Source: Mangrovibacter plantisponsor
GTDB taxonomy: Bacteria > Pseudomonadota > Gammaproteobacteria > Enterobacterales > Enterobacteriaceae
Assembly (NCBI RefSeq): GCF_003182475.1
Contig: NZ_QGTS01000005.1
Coordinates: forward strand, 195,401 to 259,400
Reading direction: 5' to 3'
Length of the DNA: 64,000 nucleotides
The notes beneath the pieces are model-generated. The model searched no databases and was not told the origin of the DNA. It was given only the letters and a program-made list of their open reading frames with translations. A program made the position numbers and the translations under genes. This document shows, piece by piece, positions 29,335 through 38,864 of the stretch. How positions within the stretch are numbered: position 1 is the first letter of the stretch; each line of letters opens with the position of its first letter.

Positions 29335-30539
29335 ACCAGGAACAGAGAGATCTTAACGTAGTCTGGCTGCAGGTTGATGCTCTCCTGAAGGCTGAATGCT
29401 GGGCCGAGGCAGAGGTAGTGCTGTGCCAGGCGCTGGCTTCTGGCACCGGTCCTGTTGCCTTATGGCGTCAGTTGTATATGGCATTTCGCCAGCAAGGTAA
29501 ATTTGTCGCAGCAACTCAAGTAATGGACATGATTGTGCAAACAGTGCCTGGCGACATGGGAGCGCGTTTTGACTTGTCCGAGATGCTGTTACTGCAAGGC
29601 GAGTTTACGCGTGGCTGGCGCGAATACCGCTTTCGCTACAAGCTTGACCATACCCGTATGTTCGAGCGGCATATGCAAAAACCGCGCTGGGAAGGGCAGC
29701 CTGTCAAAGGGAAGACATTGTTGATCCACGATGAGCAAGGGTATGGTGATACCTTCCAGTTTTTGCGGCTGGTAGAGCAGGCTCAGGAACGCAGTGGTGC
29801 TCATATCATACTGGAGGTAAACCAGGAAGCCTGTAATCTGGCTCGACGTGTCAGTGGGTATAACCAACTGATAGTTCGGGGAACACTTCCTCCACCTTTC
29901 GATTTTCACTGTGAACTGATGAGCCTGCCAGCGGCACTTGGTCTGCAATTGTCGCAACTGCCAGGAAGAATGCCTTATTTGTTTGCCGATCCTGAGCGTG
30001 TGGAAAAATGGCGGGCAAGGCTTGCCGGTTTGCCGCGCCCGCTAGTGGGGTTGGTGTGGGCCGGGAGCCCCACTCATGCCAATGATAAGCGCCGCTCGCT
30101 CACGCTGGCTGACCTGGCGCCGTTGGCTCTGGAGGGGATTACCTTTCTGGCGCTGCAAAAAGGGCCTGCGGCAGAGCAGGCTGTGGCACCACCACCGGGT
30201 ATGTCGTTGTTGTCATTGAGTGGTGAAATCCATGACTTTGACGATACAGCGGCTATTCTCACAGTGGCAGATATTCTGGTTTCAGTAGATTCATCGCCGG
30301 TTCACCTGGCTGGCGCACTTGGGCGCCCGGCCTGGGTACTGCTACCTTTCCTGAATGACTGGCGCTGGCTAATACAACGCGACGATTCACCCTGGTATCC
30401 TGGTATGCGGTTGTTCCGCCAGCCTGTGCCCGGGCAATGGGAAACTGTTCTGCAAAATGTTGCCGCTGCTTTAAAAGAATTGAAGGGTAAGGTTGATGTG
30501 GCAGATCCTTTCTTTGTGAGTATGTGCGAAAAACACTAA
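29331..30539 (+). CDS. TPR-containing glycosyltransferase (GT9/GT41-like GT-B fold)
   Basis: 402 residues. N-terminal about 1-110 are TPR-like helices; then the family motif HDEQGYGDTFQFLRLVEQ (about residues 132-150), typical of proteobacterial TPR proteins with a heptosyltransferase/OGT-like C-terminal domain. The donor-binding half begins near residue 236 with VGLVWAGSPTHANDKRR and continues with DDTAAILTVADILVSVDSS and PVHLAGALGRPAWVLLP, the nucleotide-sugar-binding pattern of GT-B enzymes. No export signal, so cytoplasmic. Sugar donor and acceptor unknown. Overlaps the sulfotransferase gene by four bases and is followed 322 bp later by the autotransporter. Its acceptor could be that protein before export (inference). 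Confidence 0.8.
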   Translation: MNQEQRDLNVVWLQVDALLKAECWAEAEVVLCQALASGTGPVALWRQLYMAFRQQGKFVAATQVMDMIVQTVPGDMGARFDLSEMLLLQGEFTRGWREYRFRYKLDHTRMFERHMQKPRWEGQPVKGKTLLIHDEQGYGDTFQFLRLVEQAQERSGAHIILEVNQEACNLARRVSGYNQLIVRGTLPPPFDFHCELMSLPAALGLQLSQLPGRMPYLFADPERVEKWRARLAGLPRPLVGLVWAGSPTHANDKRRSLTLADLAPLALEGITFLALQKGPAAEQAVAPPPGMSLLSLSGEIHDFDDTAAILTVADILVSVDSSPVHLAGALGRPAWVLLPFLNDWRWLIQRDDSPWYPGMRLFRQPVPGQWETVLQNVAAALKELKGKVDVADPFFVSMCEKH

Positions 30540-30861
30540 TCCCCTGAACTTGTAGTCTTGATTATTTTTACCTGGTTAATCCTTTTGCTACAGATTAATC
30601 AGGTAGAACATCTGTAACAATAAAACCACACTTATTATGTGTCATTATTGTTTTCCGGCTAATTATGTTCGTGGCTGGGAAAATTTCATCACAAATTTTA
30701 GTTAAGTTAAAAAGTGAGAAAAAAAACTAATCACTGTGCTTAAAGTTATGTGTGCTGCAGTAAACATAAACTATGATGATTATGTAATAGTTGGTGGTTA
30801 CGGATTTGCGCTAAATACAATGCGTTTAATCTGAAAATTATAATAAATAATAGGGTATGGA
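30540..30861. other. Intergenic region between glycosyltransferase and autotransporter
   Basis: 322 bp, very AT rich, no gene. It begins with a long inverted repeat (30570-30604) and probably carries a separate promoter for the autotransporter. A TATAAT at 30839-30844 is too close to the start codon to be convincing. Confidence 0.5.
30570..30604. repeat. Inverted repeat downstream of the glycosyltransferase gene
   Basis: ACCTGGTTAATC / GATTAATCAGGT, 12-bp arms with one G-U pair and an 11-base spacer. There is no T run after it. It may be a partial terminator, or an operator. Confidence 0.5.
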
Positions 30862-33681
30862 ATGAGTCAATATAGAAAAAGTCCTGCCGATACACAACTC
30901 GACAGACGTAAGGTTCTGGGGGTGTCTCTGGGGTCGGCTATCGCGTTGATGTCAACTACGGAAGCCTATGCAGCTTGTATAAATGTGGGCGGCACGGTCA
31001 CTGTGGTAGGGTCCACCGGATGCGTTAACTGGTCTGGTGGGAATATGACACTGACTAGCAATGGCACGCTCAGTTCATCAAGTGCTGCGGCCTTAACTGC
31101 ATCCGCGTTAGCCGAAACATTAACTAACAATGGACTACTTCTCGGTACATCATTTGCCGCGCTGGAGAACACCAGCAATAGTCTCGCCGTGGTTAATAAT
31201 ACTGCGATGCTCAGTGACACTGTTGGGATTCTTAATAACGGTACTATTTTATCGCTAACCAATAATTCTGGAGCTACAATATCTGGTAATACTGCTGGTA
31301 TGCAGAATAATACTGATGTTATATCGCTCGTTAATAGCGGAATAATTACCGGTGGCGCAGGCATAAGTAGTGCGGGGAATATTGGCACGTTGTCGAATAC
31401 GGGAAGCATAACCGGAACGACAGTTGGCCTGCAAAGCAGCGGTACAATCACATCGCTTAACAACAGCACCGGAACGATTTCCGGTACTACGACAGGTATC
31501 CAGAACGACGGTGCCATTACATCGCTGGTTAATAGCAGCATCATCACCGGCGGTGTCGGCATCAACAGCCCGGGCAATATTGGCACGTTGTCGAATACGG
31601 GAAGCATAACCGGAACCACAGTTGGCCTGCAAAACAGCGGTACAATCACATCGCTTAACAACAGTACCGGAACGATTTCCGGTACTACGACAGGTATTCA
31701 GAACAGTGGCACCATCGGCAGCCTGGTAAACAGCGGTATGATCACTGCGGCTCAGGCTATCAATAATAGCGGCACTCTGGGTACGCTGGTTAACAGTGGA
31801 ACCCTTTCTGGCAGTGGGTATGCTATTTATAACGCCGCAACTGGCACGATGGAGCCTGTTAATAACAGTGGTCTGATTGCCGGCAATATTTCAAATCTGA
31901 GCTCCTCAGGGTTGATAATTAACGGCGGAACTGGCTTGAATTTCGGCACCCTGACGGGTTTTAGCGGCAATATTGATAGTGCCAGCATGGGGACTATCGT
32001 AAGCAACGCATCTGATATCTATTTCAGTTCAGGTAATTTACTGCTTAATGATAACGTCAGTGTTGGTTCCTTTACCCTGCGCAATACGGGGGCGACGTTG
32101 CAGGTTAATAACCTTGTCAATATCACCGGAAATTACGCGCAAAGTTCATCTGCAACATTGCTGCTTGGCGTTGGTGACTCGGCGGTGAGCAATGGCCTCA
32201 CTACTGATACGGGTTATGGGCGTTTGATTGTCAGTGGCTCTGCGACCATTGGTAGTGGTTCTACTGTGTCACTCAAGTCGCTTAACGCCTGGCGATTTGC
32301 TGCAGGCCAGCGCTATGTGGTGGTAAGTGCAGCCAAAAGTGGCACCAATTTTAATGCCAGCGCGTTAAATTATTCGATAAGCGCTTATGATGGTGTCACC
32401 ACGGGGTCTGTGGTTAATACGGGTAATACCAGTAACCTGGTGGTTTCTCTTGGTAACCAAACAACACCGACAACACCGACAACACCGACAACACCGACAA
32501 CACCGACAACACCGACAACACCGTCGACTCCGGGAAATACCAACAATGGATTTGCCACTACCGACAATGCATTATCCTCATTGCGGGGGCTGCAGAATTA
32601 TACCGGAATTGCCTCGGGGCTACTGGATTTGTATAACGCTTCACTGGCTATCGATTCTACCCGTGAAGCAAACCAGGTGGGGGAACAGTTATCTCCCGTG
32701 CAGAACAGCAGCGCCAGCCAGGCGGCGTCAGTGGCAACCTTTGGTGCAGTAAATGTGGTCAGTCAGCGGGTTGATTCAATACGCCTGGCACAATCACATG
32801 GCATGAGCGGTTTGGCAGCAGGGGATGCGCCTGACGACTGGTCTGCGTGGGGGCAGGTATTTGGCGGACATGCTAATCAGGGAATGGTGGATAATGTCAG
32901 CGGTTATAAAGCAAATTACGGTGGGATGGTGCTGGGCGTTGACCGGCTGGTTGGCGAGGCATGGCGTGCGGGTGGCGCACTGACTTACAGCTATACCTCG
33001 GTGCGCGGACAGGATAATCTCTACGGTAACAAGACGGGGGTTGATTCCTGGGGGCTGATTGGCTATGCCAGTTACAGTGGTGACCCGTGGTATGTGAATC
33101 TGTCTGTTAGTGCCACGCAGCAACGCTATGATACTACGCGTAATGTAAGTATGACGGGTTACTCTGACAGGGCATCGGGCAAGTTTAATGGTCAGCAATA
33201 TGTTACCAATGCAGAGTTCGGTTACCCTCTGATTGTGGCGGATAAGACGACACTGACGCCGCTAGCCAGTTTGAGTTACAGTTATCAAACCACTGATGGC
33301 TATAAAGAAAGTAGCAATAATGGCTCGGCTTTGTCTGTGGGGAGTAGCCACAATAACGCGCTGCGTAGTGGCCTGGGCGCGCGCCTGGATAAATCATTCC
33401 AGACTGGTTTTGGCGATGTTGTGCCGTTCGTGCAGGCCATATGGACACACCAGTACAACCCACAACGCAGCACTACCACGGCAAGTTATGTTGCTGCAAC
33501 AGCGGGCGAAACCAACTTCACGACCTTTGGTGCCTCGCCCGTTGAAGACACCGCAGACTTGTCTGTTGGTGCCACTCTTGTCAAATCGGACACGCTAACA
33601 CTGAACGCCCGTTATAACGTGCAACTCGGTGAACAGTATCAGGGACAGACCGTTATTCTGCAGGTCCGCAAGCAGTTCTGA
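30862..33681 (+). CDS. Autotransporter (type Va) surface protein
   Basis: 939 residues. N-terminal signal of 37 residues with an Arg pair (DRRKVLGVSLGSAIALM) and cleavage likely after TTEAYA. The passenger (about 38-530) is a repetitive Asn/Ser/Thr/Gly-rich beta-helix built of short turns such as GTLSNTGSITGTTVGLQ, with a nearly exact 66-residue duplication. Seven TTP triplets (residues 534-554) form a stalk-like linker, then a helical segment, then a 12-strand autotransporter barrel from about 657 (DDWSAWGQVFGGHANQG) to the terminal Phe in QVRKQF. Likely an adhesin or aggregation factor at the outer membrane. It lies after two transferase genes that could modify it (inference). The passenger has two cysteines near its N-terminus. 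Accessory relative to E. coli. Confidence 0.93.
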   Translation: MSQYRKSPADTQLDRRKVLGVSLGSAIALMSTTEAYAACINVGGTVTVVGSTGCVNWSGGNMTLTSNGTLSSSSAAALTASALAETLTNNGLLLGTSFAALENTSNSLAVVNNTAMLSDTVGILNNGTILSLTNNSGATISGNTAGMQNNTDVISLVNSGIITGGAGISSAGNIGTLSNTGSITGTTVGLQSSGTITSLNNSTGTISGTTTGIQNDGAITSLVNSSIITGGVGINSPGNIGTLSNTGSITGTTVGLQNSGTITSLNNSTGTISGTTTGIQNSGTIGSLVNSGMITAAQAINNSGTLGTLVNSGTLSGSGYAIYNAATGTMEPVNNSGLIAGNISNLSSSGLIINGGTGLNFGTLTGFSGNIDSASMGTIVSNASDIYFSSGNLLLNDNVSVGSFTLRNTGATLQVNNLVNITGNYAQSSSATLLLGVGDSAVSNGLTTDTGYGRLIVSGSATIGSGSTVSLKSLNAWRFAAGQRYVVVSAAKSGTNFNASALNYSISAYDGVTTGSVVNTGNTSNLVVSLGNQTTPTTPTTPTTPTTPTTPTTPSTPGNTNNGFATTDNALSSLRGLQNYTGIASGLLDLYNASLAIDSTREANQVGEQLSPVQNSSASQAASVATFGAVNVVSQRVDSIRLAQSHGMSGLAAGDAPDDWSAWGQVFGGHANQGMVDNVSGYKANYGGMVLGVDRLVGEAWRAGGALTYSYTSVRGQDNLYGNKTGVDSWGLIGYASYSGDPWYVNLSVSATQQRYDTTRNVSMTGYSDRASGKFNGQQYVTNAEFGYPLIVADKTTLTPLASLSYSYQTTDGYKESSNNGSALSVGSSHNNALRSGLGARLDKSFQTGFGDVVPFVQAIWTHQYNPQRSTTTASYVAATAGETNFTTFGASPVEDTADLSVGATLVKSDTLTLNARYNVQLGEQYQGQTVILQVRKQF
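31378..31711 (+). repeat. Direct repeat of 198-bp period in the autotransporter passenger
   Basis: A segment starting AATATTGGCACG at 31378 recurs at 31576 with only a few substitutions over about 135 bp. The period of 198 bp equals 66 codons, so copy-number changes would stay in frame. Confidence 0.85.
32461..32523 (+). repeat. Seven perfect 9-bp tandem repeats (TTP linker)
   Basis: ACAACACCG repeated seven times without a mismatch, coding Thr-Thr-Pro. Because the unit is three codons, slippage would change linker length without breaking the frame. Confidence 0.97.
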
Positions 33682-33695
33682 TAAGCCACCTAATA

Positions 33696-33730
33696 CCGCT
33701 TCTGGGAAATCTCAGGAGCGGCTCTTTTTC
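33696..33730 (+). terminator. Terminator of the autotransporter gene
   Basis: Stem CCGCTTCTG / CAGGAGCGG with one G-U pair, 8-base loop, followed by CTCTTTTTC. It starts 14 bp after the stop codon. Confidence 0.85.
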
Positions 33731-33858
33731 TCGTAAACCTGGCGAATCGTGCTGAATAGCTAGTGCTGTAGCTTACCCTGGCTATTTTCGTTATTGGTAT
33801 GGGGGGCCGTTGTTGCCCATGGCAAAAGTGCTGCCTGTTCAGTGCGCCCTGAAAAACA

Positions 33859-34872
33859 TCACAGCACCAGTAGCACCAGGCAAAAGACCAGTACTAATGC
33901 GAACAATGTCAGCCCCGGGCGGGCTGACATCACTTTCAGCGGCTCGGATATGAAGGCAATAAACGGGTTATAGACAGGCTGGATACTGCGCACATCCAGT
34001 TGCACCGCTCCACGCTCTGCACGCATAAAGAAAATTTGGCTCAGCACTTCCTGAACCTGCGCGGCTGTTAATACTGTCTGTGGTGTGGCCTGCCACTGCT
34101 GCTGCAGTGTATCCGTAATACGCTGCAACTCATGGTGCTCAAGCGGTTGTTTTAGCACCGTCTGGATAACCTGCAATGTGGGCGCAGGGTTATGCGCCAG
34201 CGTTTCTCTGGCCTGCAGCCAGGTCACCATCTGTGGGAAATGGCGGGCAGGAATTTGCTCGCTGGATTTGGCGCCACTGAGTTCAACCAGATTCTGCCAA
34301 ATGGTTTTTACAGATTCGCCTGAACTGGCGGCGAGTTTGCTGACCAGTTGATTGAGTGTGCTGTGTTCTGCGGGTAACAACGGCCGCTCAGTGGCCGGGC
34401 GCGTGGTTGGCTGCGGAACCACAATTTCGCCTTTTTGTAATACCGTTAACACCGTTTTTAACTGATCTGGCGTGAGCTGGCTGAGCGCAGTATGGCCGAA
34501 CTCCTGGCGAATATAGTTACTCACTGCCTGGCGGTTATTACCTTGCGAAAGTAAATTATTCAGTTGTTGCAGAACCTGACGTGTTTCATGGGTTTGTTGG
34601 GCACCAGCCAGGCGCTGGTTCAGGTTTTGCTCTGCCGCAGGAAAGTGGCGGGACTGCATTGGTGTGTTATTTTTCAACCCGAGATCATGCTTCATTGCCG
34701 CCCACACTTCCGCCGGTTGTTGCTGAGTCAGCGCAATGATGCGGGTTATCAGGCGTTCCAGTACCGTGCGCTGAATAGTGGAAAGCGGTGCTTCACCAGC
34801 TGGTGGTGTGGTTCTGGGGGTACCTGGCGGTTCGCCGGGAGGTTGGGGTGAATGGCCCACAATGGGTTGCAT
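33859..34872 (-). CDS. flk: Flagellar assembly regulator Flk
   Basis: Inner-membrane protein that in Salmonella and E. coli helps couple flagellar hook completion to the secretion-specificity switch. 337 residues (E. coli 331). Cytoplasmic body with a Pro-rich N-terminus, conserved blocks LTQQQPAEVWAAMKHDLGL, SRHFPAAEQNLNQRL, and RPLLPAEHSTLNQLVSKLAA; a single C-terminal anchor (LTLFALVLVFCLVLLVL). Divergent from pdxB as in E. coli. Its presence with a sigma-28-driven chemoreceptor suggests a motile organism. Confidence 0.9.
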   Translation of the reverse strand: MQPIVGHSPQPPGEPPGTPRTTPPAGEAPLSTIQRTVLERLITRIIALTQQQPAEVWAAMKHDLGLKNNTPMQSRHFPAAEQNLNQRLAGAQQTHETRQVLQQLNNLLSQGNNRQAVSNYIRQEFGHTALSQLTPDQLKTVLTVLQKGEIVVPQPTTRPATERPLLPAEHSTLNQLVSKLAASSGESVKTIWQNLVELSGAKSSEQIPARHFPQMVTWLQARETLAHNPAPTLQVIQTVLKQPLEHHELQRITDTLQQQWQATPQTVLTAAQVQEVLSQIFFMRAERGAVQLDVRSIQPVYNPFIAFISEPLKVMSARPGLTLFALVLVFCLVLLVL

Positions 34873-34993
34873 AATAACAAATCCTTAATCTTTCTGGGTC
34901 GGTTCAGCCAGACGGCATGTACAGCAATAGGCCTGAGGTCAAGATTATGGCACACTTACGCGTTATTTCCCGCACATAAACAGGTACTGTAAC

Positions 34994-36130
34994 GTGAAAA
35001 TCCTCGTTGATGAAAATATGCCCTATGCTCAGGCGTTGTTCAGCCGGTTGGGGGAAGTTCAGTCTGTGCCAGGTCGCCCAATCCCTGAGGATGCGCTGAC
35101 GGGTGCTGATGCGTTAATGGTGCGTTCTGTCACCAAAGTCAACGCCGGGTTACTGGCTGGTACGCCAGTAAAATTTGTGGGTACTGCAACCGCAGGTACT
35201 GACCATGTTGATAGCGCATGGTTATCCAGCGCAGGTATCGGTTTCTCTGCCGCGCCAGGTTGTAACGCGATTGCGGTGGTTGAATATGTCTTTTCCGCAT
35301 TACTGATGCTGGCTGAGCGTGAAGGTTTCGCTTTGCAGGACCGGACTGTCGGTATTGTTGGGGTAGGTAATGTGGGTGGGCGGTTACAAAAACGTTTAGA
35401 AGCGCTGGGTATTAAAACATTATTGTGTGACCCACCGCGTGCTGACCAGGGCGATGACGAGGCTTTCCTGCCGCTGGAAACGTTGGTGCAGGAAGCGGAT
35501 ATCCTGACGTTCCACACCCCACTGTTTAAAGACGGGCCTTATAAAACCCTGCACCTGGCAGATGAATCGTTATTGCGGCGCCTGAAACCCGGCACTATTT
35601 TAATTAATGCCTGCCGTGGCCCGGTAGTGGACAATGCAGCGTTACTGGCCTGCCTGAATGACGGCCAGGCGCTCTTTACTGTTCTGGATGTATGGGAAGG
35701 TGAGCCAGACCTGAATCTGGCTCTGCTTGAGCGTGCAGACATCGGTACACCTCATATTGCGGGTTACACCCTGGAAGGGAAAGCGCGCGGTACTACGCAG
35801 GTATATGAAGCTTTCAGCGCTTTTATCGGGCAACCAGAAACGGTGTCGCTGAATACTTTGCTCCCACCTCCTGAATTTAGTAGGGTTTCCTTGCATGGAC
35901 CACTCGATCAAACTGCGCTGAAAAGACTGGCGCATCTGGTGTATGATGTGCGCCGTGATGATGCCCCCCTGCGCAGAGTAGCAGGGCACACCGGGGAGTT
36001 TGATAAACTGCGTAAGTTTTACAAAGAGCGCAGAGAGTGGTCTTCCTTACTTGTTGAATGTGATGACCAGTCTGCAGCGGCCTTGCTGAATCAGTTAGGT
36101 TTTAACGCGCAATTTTCCCCTCATCAATAA
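34994..36130 (+). CDS. pdxB: Erythronate-4-phosphate dehydrogenase PdxB
   Basis: Second step of the pyridoxal-phosphate pathway: NAD-dependent oxidation of 4-phospho-D-erythronate. 378 residues, same as E. coli. D-isomer 2-hydroxyacid dehydrogenase fold: NAD loop [17 protein letters not shown], catalytic Arg in [15 protein letters not shown], Glu in [11 protein letters not shown] and His in [16 protein letters not shown]. The C-terminal dimerisation domain typical of PdxB is present. Followed by usg, truA and dedA in the same direction, with a terminator-like hairpin before usg. Confidence 0.96.
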   Translation: MKILVDENMPYAQALFSRLGEVQSVPGRPIPEDALTGADALMVRSVTKVNAGLLAGTPVKFVGTATAGTDHVDSAWLSSAGIGFSAAPGCNAIAVVEYVFSALLMLAEREGFALQDRTVGIVGVGNVGGRLQKRLEALGIKTLLCDPPRADQGDDEAFLPLETLVQEADILTFHTPLFKDGPYKTLHLADESLLRRLKPGTILINACRGPVVDNAALLACLNDGQALFTVLDVWEGEPDLNLALLERADIGTPHIAGYTLEGKARGTTQVYEAFSAFIGQPETVSLNTLLPPPEFSRVSLHGPLDQTALKRLAHLVYDVRRDDAPLRRVAGHTGEFDKLRKFYKERREWSSLLVECDDQSAAALLNQLGFNAQFSPHQ

Positions 36131-36142
36131 TCGTCATTACCG

Positions 36143-36179
36143 CTCCCTGCTGTGAACGGCGGGGAGTGCTTTTATTTTG
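36143..36179 (+). terminator. Terminator-like hairpin pdxB-usg
   Basis: Stem CTCCCTGC / GCGGGGAG with one G-U pair, 8-base loop, then TGCTTTTATTTTG. It may attenuate read-through from pdxB into usg. Confidence 0.6.
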
Positions 36180-36195
36180 TCTGGAGTAAACCACT

Positions 36196-37209
36196 ATGTC
36201 AGAAGGTTGGAATATCGCCATCCTCGGGGCGACCGGCGCGGTCGGTGAAGCCCTGATTGAGTTACTTGGAGAGCGTCAGTTCCCTGTTGGTGAACTTCAC
36301 TTGCTGGCGACAGCAGAAAGCGCAGGTACCACCGTGCGTTTCGCAGGAAAAACCCTGAAAGTACAGAATGCCGCTGAGTTTGACTGGGTGCAGGCTCAAC
36401 TGGCATTTTTTGTCGCTGGTACACAGGCAACGGCTGCATACGTTGAAGAAGCAACTAATGCGGGTTGCGTAGTGATTGATTCCAGCAGCTTGTTTGCTCT
36501 GGAGCCAGATGTGCCTTTAGTGGTGCCAGATGTAAACCCGTTTGTTCTGGCAGATTACCGTAATCGCAATGTGGTTGCAGTGGCAGACAGCCTGACCTGC
36601 CAGTTACTTTCGGCAGTTAAGCCCTTGATTGAAGAAGGTGGTCTGTCCCGCCTCCAGGTGACAAATCTGTTACCGGCCTCTGCACATGGCAAAGTTGCGG
36701 TTGACGCCCTTGCCGGGCAGAGCGCTCGCCTGCTTAATGGTTTACCTTTAGAAGACGATGACCATTTTGGGCGCCAACTGGCATTTAATATGTTGCCTCT
36801 GGTGCCTGATGCACAAGGCAGTGTGCGTGAAGAACGCCAGGTGGTCGACCAGGTGCGTAAAGTGCTGCAGGACGAAGGGCTGTTGATTTCGGTCAGTTGT
36901 ATCCAGAGCCCGGTGTTTTATGGGCACGCGCAAATGGTAGGGATGGAGGCGTTACGCCCGCTCTCTGCAGAAGAAGCGCGTGATGCGTTTACTCGCCAGG
37001 AAGACATTGCTTTGTCCGAAGAGCAGGACTTCCCAACTCAGGTGGCGGATGCCTCTGGCAGTGTGCACTTGTCCATTGGTTGTGTGCGCAATGATTACGG
37101 TTTGCCTGAACAAGTCCAGTTCTGGTCTGTTGCTGATAACGTTCGCTTCGGTGGCGCGTTAATGGCACTGAAAACAGCAGAAAAACTCCTGCAGGAGTAC
37201 TTCTGGTAA
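36196..37209 (+). CDS. usg: Usg, aspartate-semialdehyde dehydrogenase-like protein
   Basis: 337 residues, same as E. coli Usg. The N-terminal Rossmann segment [19 protein letters not shown] matches aspartate-semialdehyde dehydrogenases, but where active family members have a PNC(S/T)T catalytic cysteine, this protein reads [16 protein letters not shown], so the nucleophile position appears changed. A different function, or none as an enzyme, is likely; role unknown. The stop overlaps the truA start by one base (TAATG), the same pairing as in E. coli. Confidence 0.92.
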   Translation: MSEGWNIAILGATGAVGEALIELLGERQFPVGELHLLATAESAGTTVRFAGKTLKVQNAAEFDWVQAQLAFFVAGTQATAAYVEEATNAGCVVIDSSSLFALEPDVPLVVPDVNPFVLADYRNRNVVAVADSLTCQLLSAVKPLIEEGGLSRLQVTNLLPASAHGKVAVDALAGQSARLLNGLPLEDDDHFGRQLAFNMLPLVPDAQGSVREERQVVDQVRKVLQDEGLLISVSCIQSPVFYGHAQMVGMEALRPLSAEEARDAFTRQEDIALSEEQDFPTQVADASGSVHLSIGCVRNDYGLPEQVQFWSVADNVRFGGALMALKTAEKLLQEYFW

Positions 37210-38036
37210 TGTCCGGTGTAATCGCAGTAAGCCGCAGCAAAATAGCGCTGGGTATTGAGTATGATGGCAGCCAGTATTATGGCTGGCAGCGTCAGCAGGA
37301 AGTGCGTAGTGTTCAGGAAAATCTGGAAAAAGCATTAAGCCAGGTTGCTAACGAACCTGTCCATGTATTCTGTGCTGGCAGAACGGATGCGGGTGTGCAC
37401 GCCACCGGGCAGGTGGTGCATTTTGAAACGCAGGCAGAGCGCAAAGATGCTGCATGGACATTGGGCGCCAATGCGAATCTGCCAGGCGACATTGCAGTAA
37501 AATGGGTGAAACATGTGCCTGAGGCTTTTCATGCACGTTTCAGTGCGACAGCACGCCGTTATCGCTATGTGATTTATAATAATCGCCTGCGCCCGGCCAT
37601 TTTGCAGCGTGGTGTGTCGCATTACCATTTACCGCTGGATGCTGAAAAGATGCAGCGGGCGGCTCAGAGCCTGTTAGGTGAAAATGATTTCACTTCGTTT
37701 CGTGCAGTACAGTGCCAGTCGCGCACACCCTGGCGTAATGTGTCGCATATCCGGGTAAACCGGTATGGCGAGTACCTGGTGGTGGATATTAAAGCCAACG
37801 CTTTTGTGCATCATATGGTACGAAATATAGTCGGCAGCCTGCTGGAAGTAGGGTGCGGTAATCAGCCGGAAGAATGGATAGCCTGGTTGTTGGCGGCGAA
37901 AGACAGAACCCTGGCGGCGGCGACAGCCAAAGCGGAAGGGTTATATTTAGTCGCGGTGGATTATCCTGCTGAGTTTGCGTTACCTGAACCGGTTATGGGG
38001 CCTTTGTTCCTGCCGTCTCTGAGCCTGGACTGTTAA
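37209..38036 (+). CDS. truA: tRNA pseudouridine(38-40) synthase TruA
   Basis: Makes pseudouridine at positions 38-40 in the anticodon stem-loop of many tRNAs. 275 residues (E. coli 270). Catalytic Asp in [19 protein letters not shown] (about residue 62); further family blocks [18 protein letters not shown] and [17 protein letters not shown]. Translationally coupled to usg through a one-base overlap and followed nine bases later by dedA. Confidence 0.97.
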   Translation: MSGVIAVSRSKIALGIEYDGSQYYGWQRQQEVRSVQENLEKALSQVANEPVHVFCAGRTDAGVHATGQVVHFETQAERKDAAWTLGANANLPGDIAVKWVKHVPEAFHARFSATARRYRYVIYNNRLRPAILQRGVSHYHLPLDAEKMQRAAQSLLGENDFTSFRAVQCQSRTPWRNVSHIRVNRYGEYLVVDIKANAFVHHMVRNIVGSLLEVGCGNQPEEWIAWLLAAKDRTLAAATAKAEGLYLVAVDYPAEFALPEPVMGPLFLPSLSLDC

Positions 38037-38045
38037 GGACGTATT

Positions 38046-38717
38046 ATGGAATTTATCCACTTTATCATTGATTTTATTTTACATATTGATGTGCACCTGG
38101 CTGAACTGGTTGCCAACTATGGTGTCTGGGTTTACGGGATACTGTTTCTTATCCTGTTTTGTGAAACCGGGTTAGTTGTGACACCGTTCCTGCCTGGCGA
38201 TTCTTTGCTGTTTGTTGCCGGGGCGCTGTCTGCTTTACCGGGCAACGACCTGAACGTGCATATTATGGTGGTGCTGTTGGTCGCTGCGGCAATTATTGGT
38301 GATGCCGTCAACTATACTATTGGGCGGGTGTTTGGTGAGCGGTTGTTCAGTAACCCGAACTCAAAGATTTTCCGGCGCAGCTATCTCGAAAAGACCCATG
38401 CGTTTTATGAGCGTCACGGTGGTAAAACGATAATTCTGGCGCGTTTTGTGCCTATCGTGCGGACTTTTGCTCCCTTTGTTGCTGGCATGGGGCATATGTC
38501 TTACCGGCATTTTGCATTGTTTAACGTCACTGGTGCAATTTTGTGGGTGTTGCTGTTCAGCTATGCCGGTTACCTGTTCGGAGACCTGCCGGTAGTACAG
38601 GACAACCTGAAATTGTTGATTGTGGCAATTATCGTGTTGTCGGTTTTACCCGGTGTTGTGGAAATTATTCGCCACAAACGCGCAGCAGCACGTCAGGCTC
38701 GCCAGATAAAAGAGTAA
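38046..38717 (+). CDS. dedA: DedA-family inner-membrane protein
   Basis: 223 residues (E. coli DedA 219). DedA proteins are thought to act in phospholipid (undecaprenyl-phosphate or similar lipid) handling and membrane homeostasis. Features: [20 protein letters not shown], the signature [20 protein letters not shown], re-entrant and transmembrane segments through the protein, and a basic C-terminal tail. Last of the pdxB-usg-truA-dedA group, in conserved order before accD. Confidence 0.93.
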   Translation: MEFIHFIIDFILHIDVHLAELVANYGVWVYGILFLILFCETGLVVTPFLPGDSLLFVAGALSALPGNDLNVHIMVVLLVAAAIIGDAVNYTIGRVFGERLFSNPNSKIFRRSYLEKTHAFYERHGGKTIILARFVPIVRTFAPFVAGMGHMSYRHFALFNVTGAILWVLLFSYAGYLFGDLPVVQDNLKLLIVAIIVLSVLPGVVEIIRHKRAAARQARQIKE

Positions 38718-38864
38718 GCCAAGGGGTTCGACCACTTTTTTATCCAAAGTCGGGCCCGGTTATGGTTTAATGAGCAACATTTATGGTCTGTGGGCGGAGA
38801 AAATGGCATTATGCGCCCCCACAGAAAAACTGGCATCGACCAGGTTCAGGCAGAAAGGTCATCA

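Noticed and set aside
31255-31661. Minus-strand open frames in the autotransporter passenger
   Set aside because: They mirror the repetitive passenger sequence and have no start signals or homology.
32461-32523. CRISPR-like tandem repeat
   Set aside because: Nine-base units without spacers inside an open reading frame; it is a coding Thr-Thr-Pro repeat.
36196-37209. Usg as an active aspartate-semialdehyde dehydrogenase
   Set aside because: The catalytic Cys motif of that family is not conserved at the expected place, and E. coli has asd as the true enzyme.
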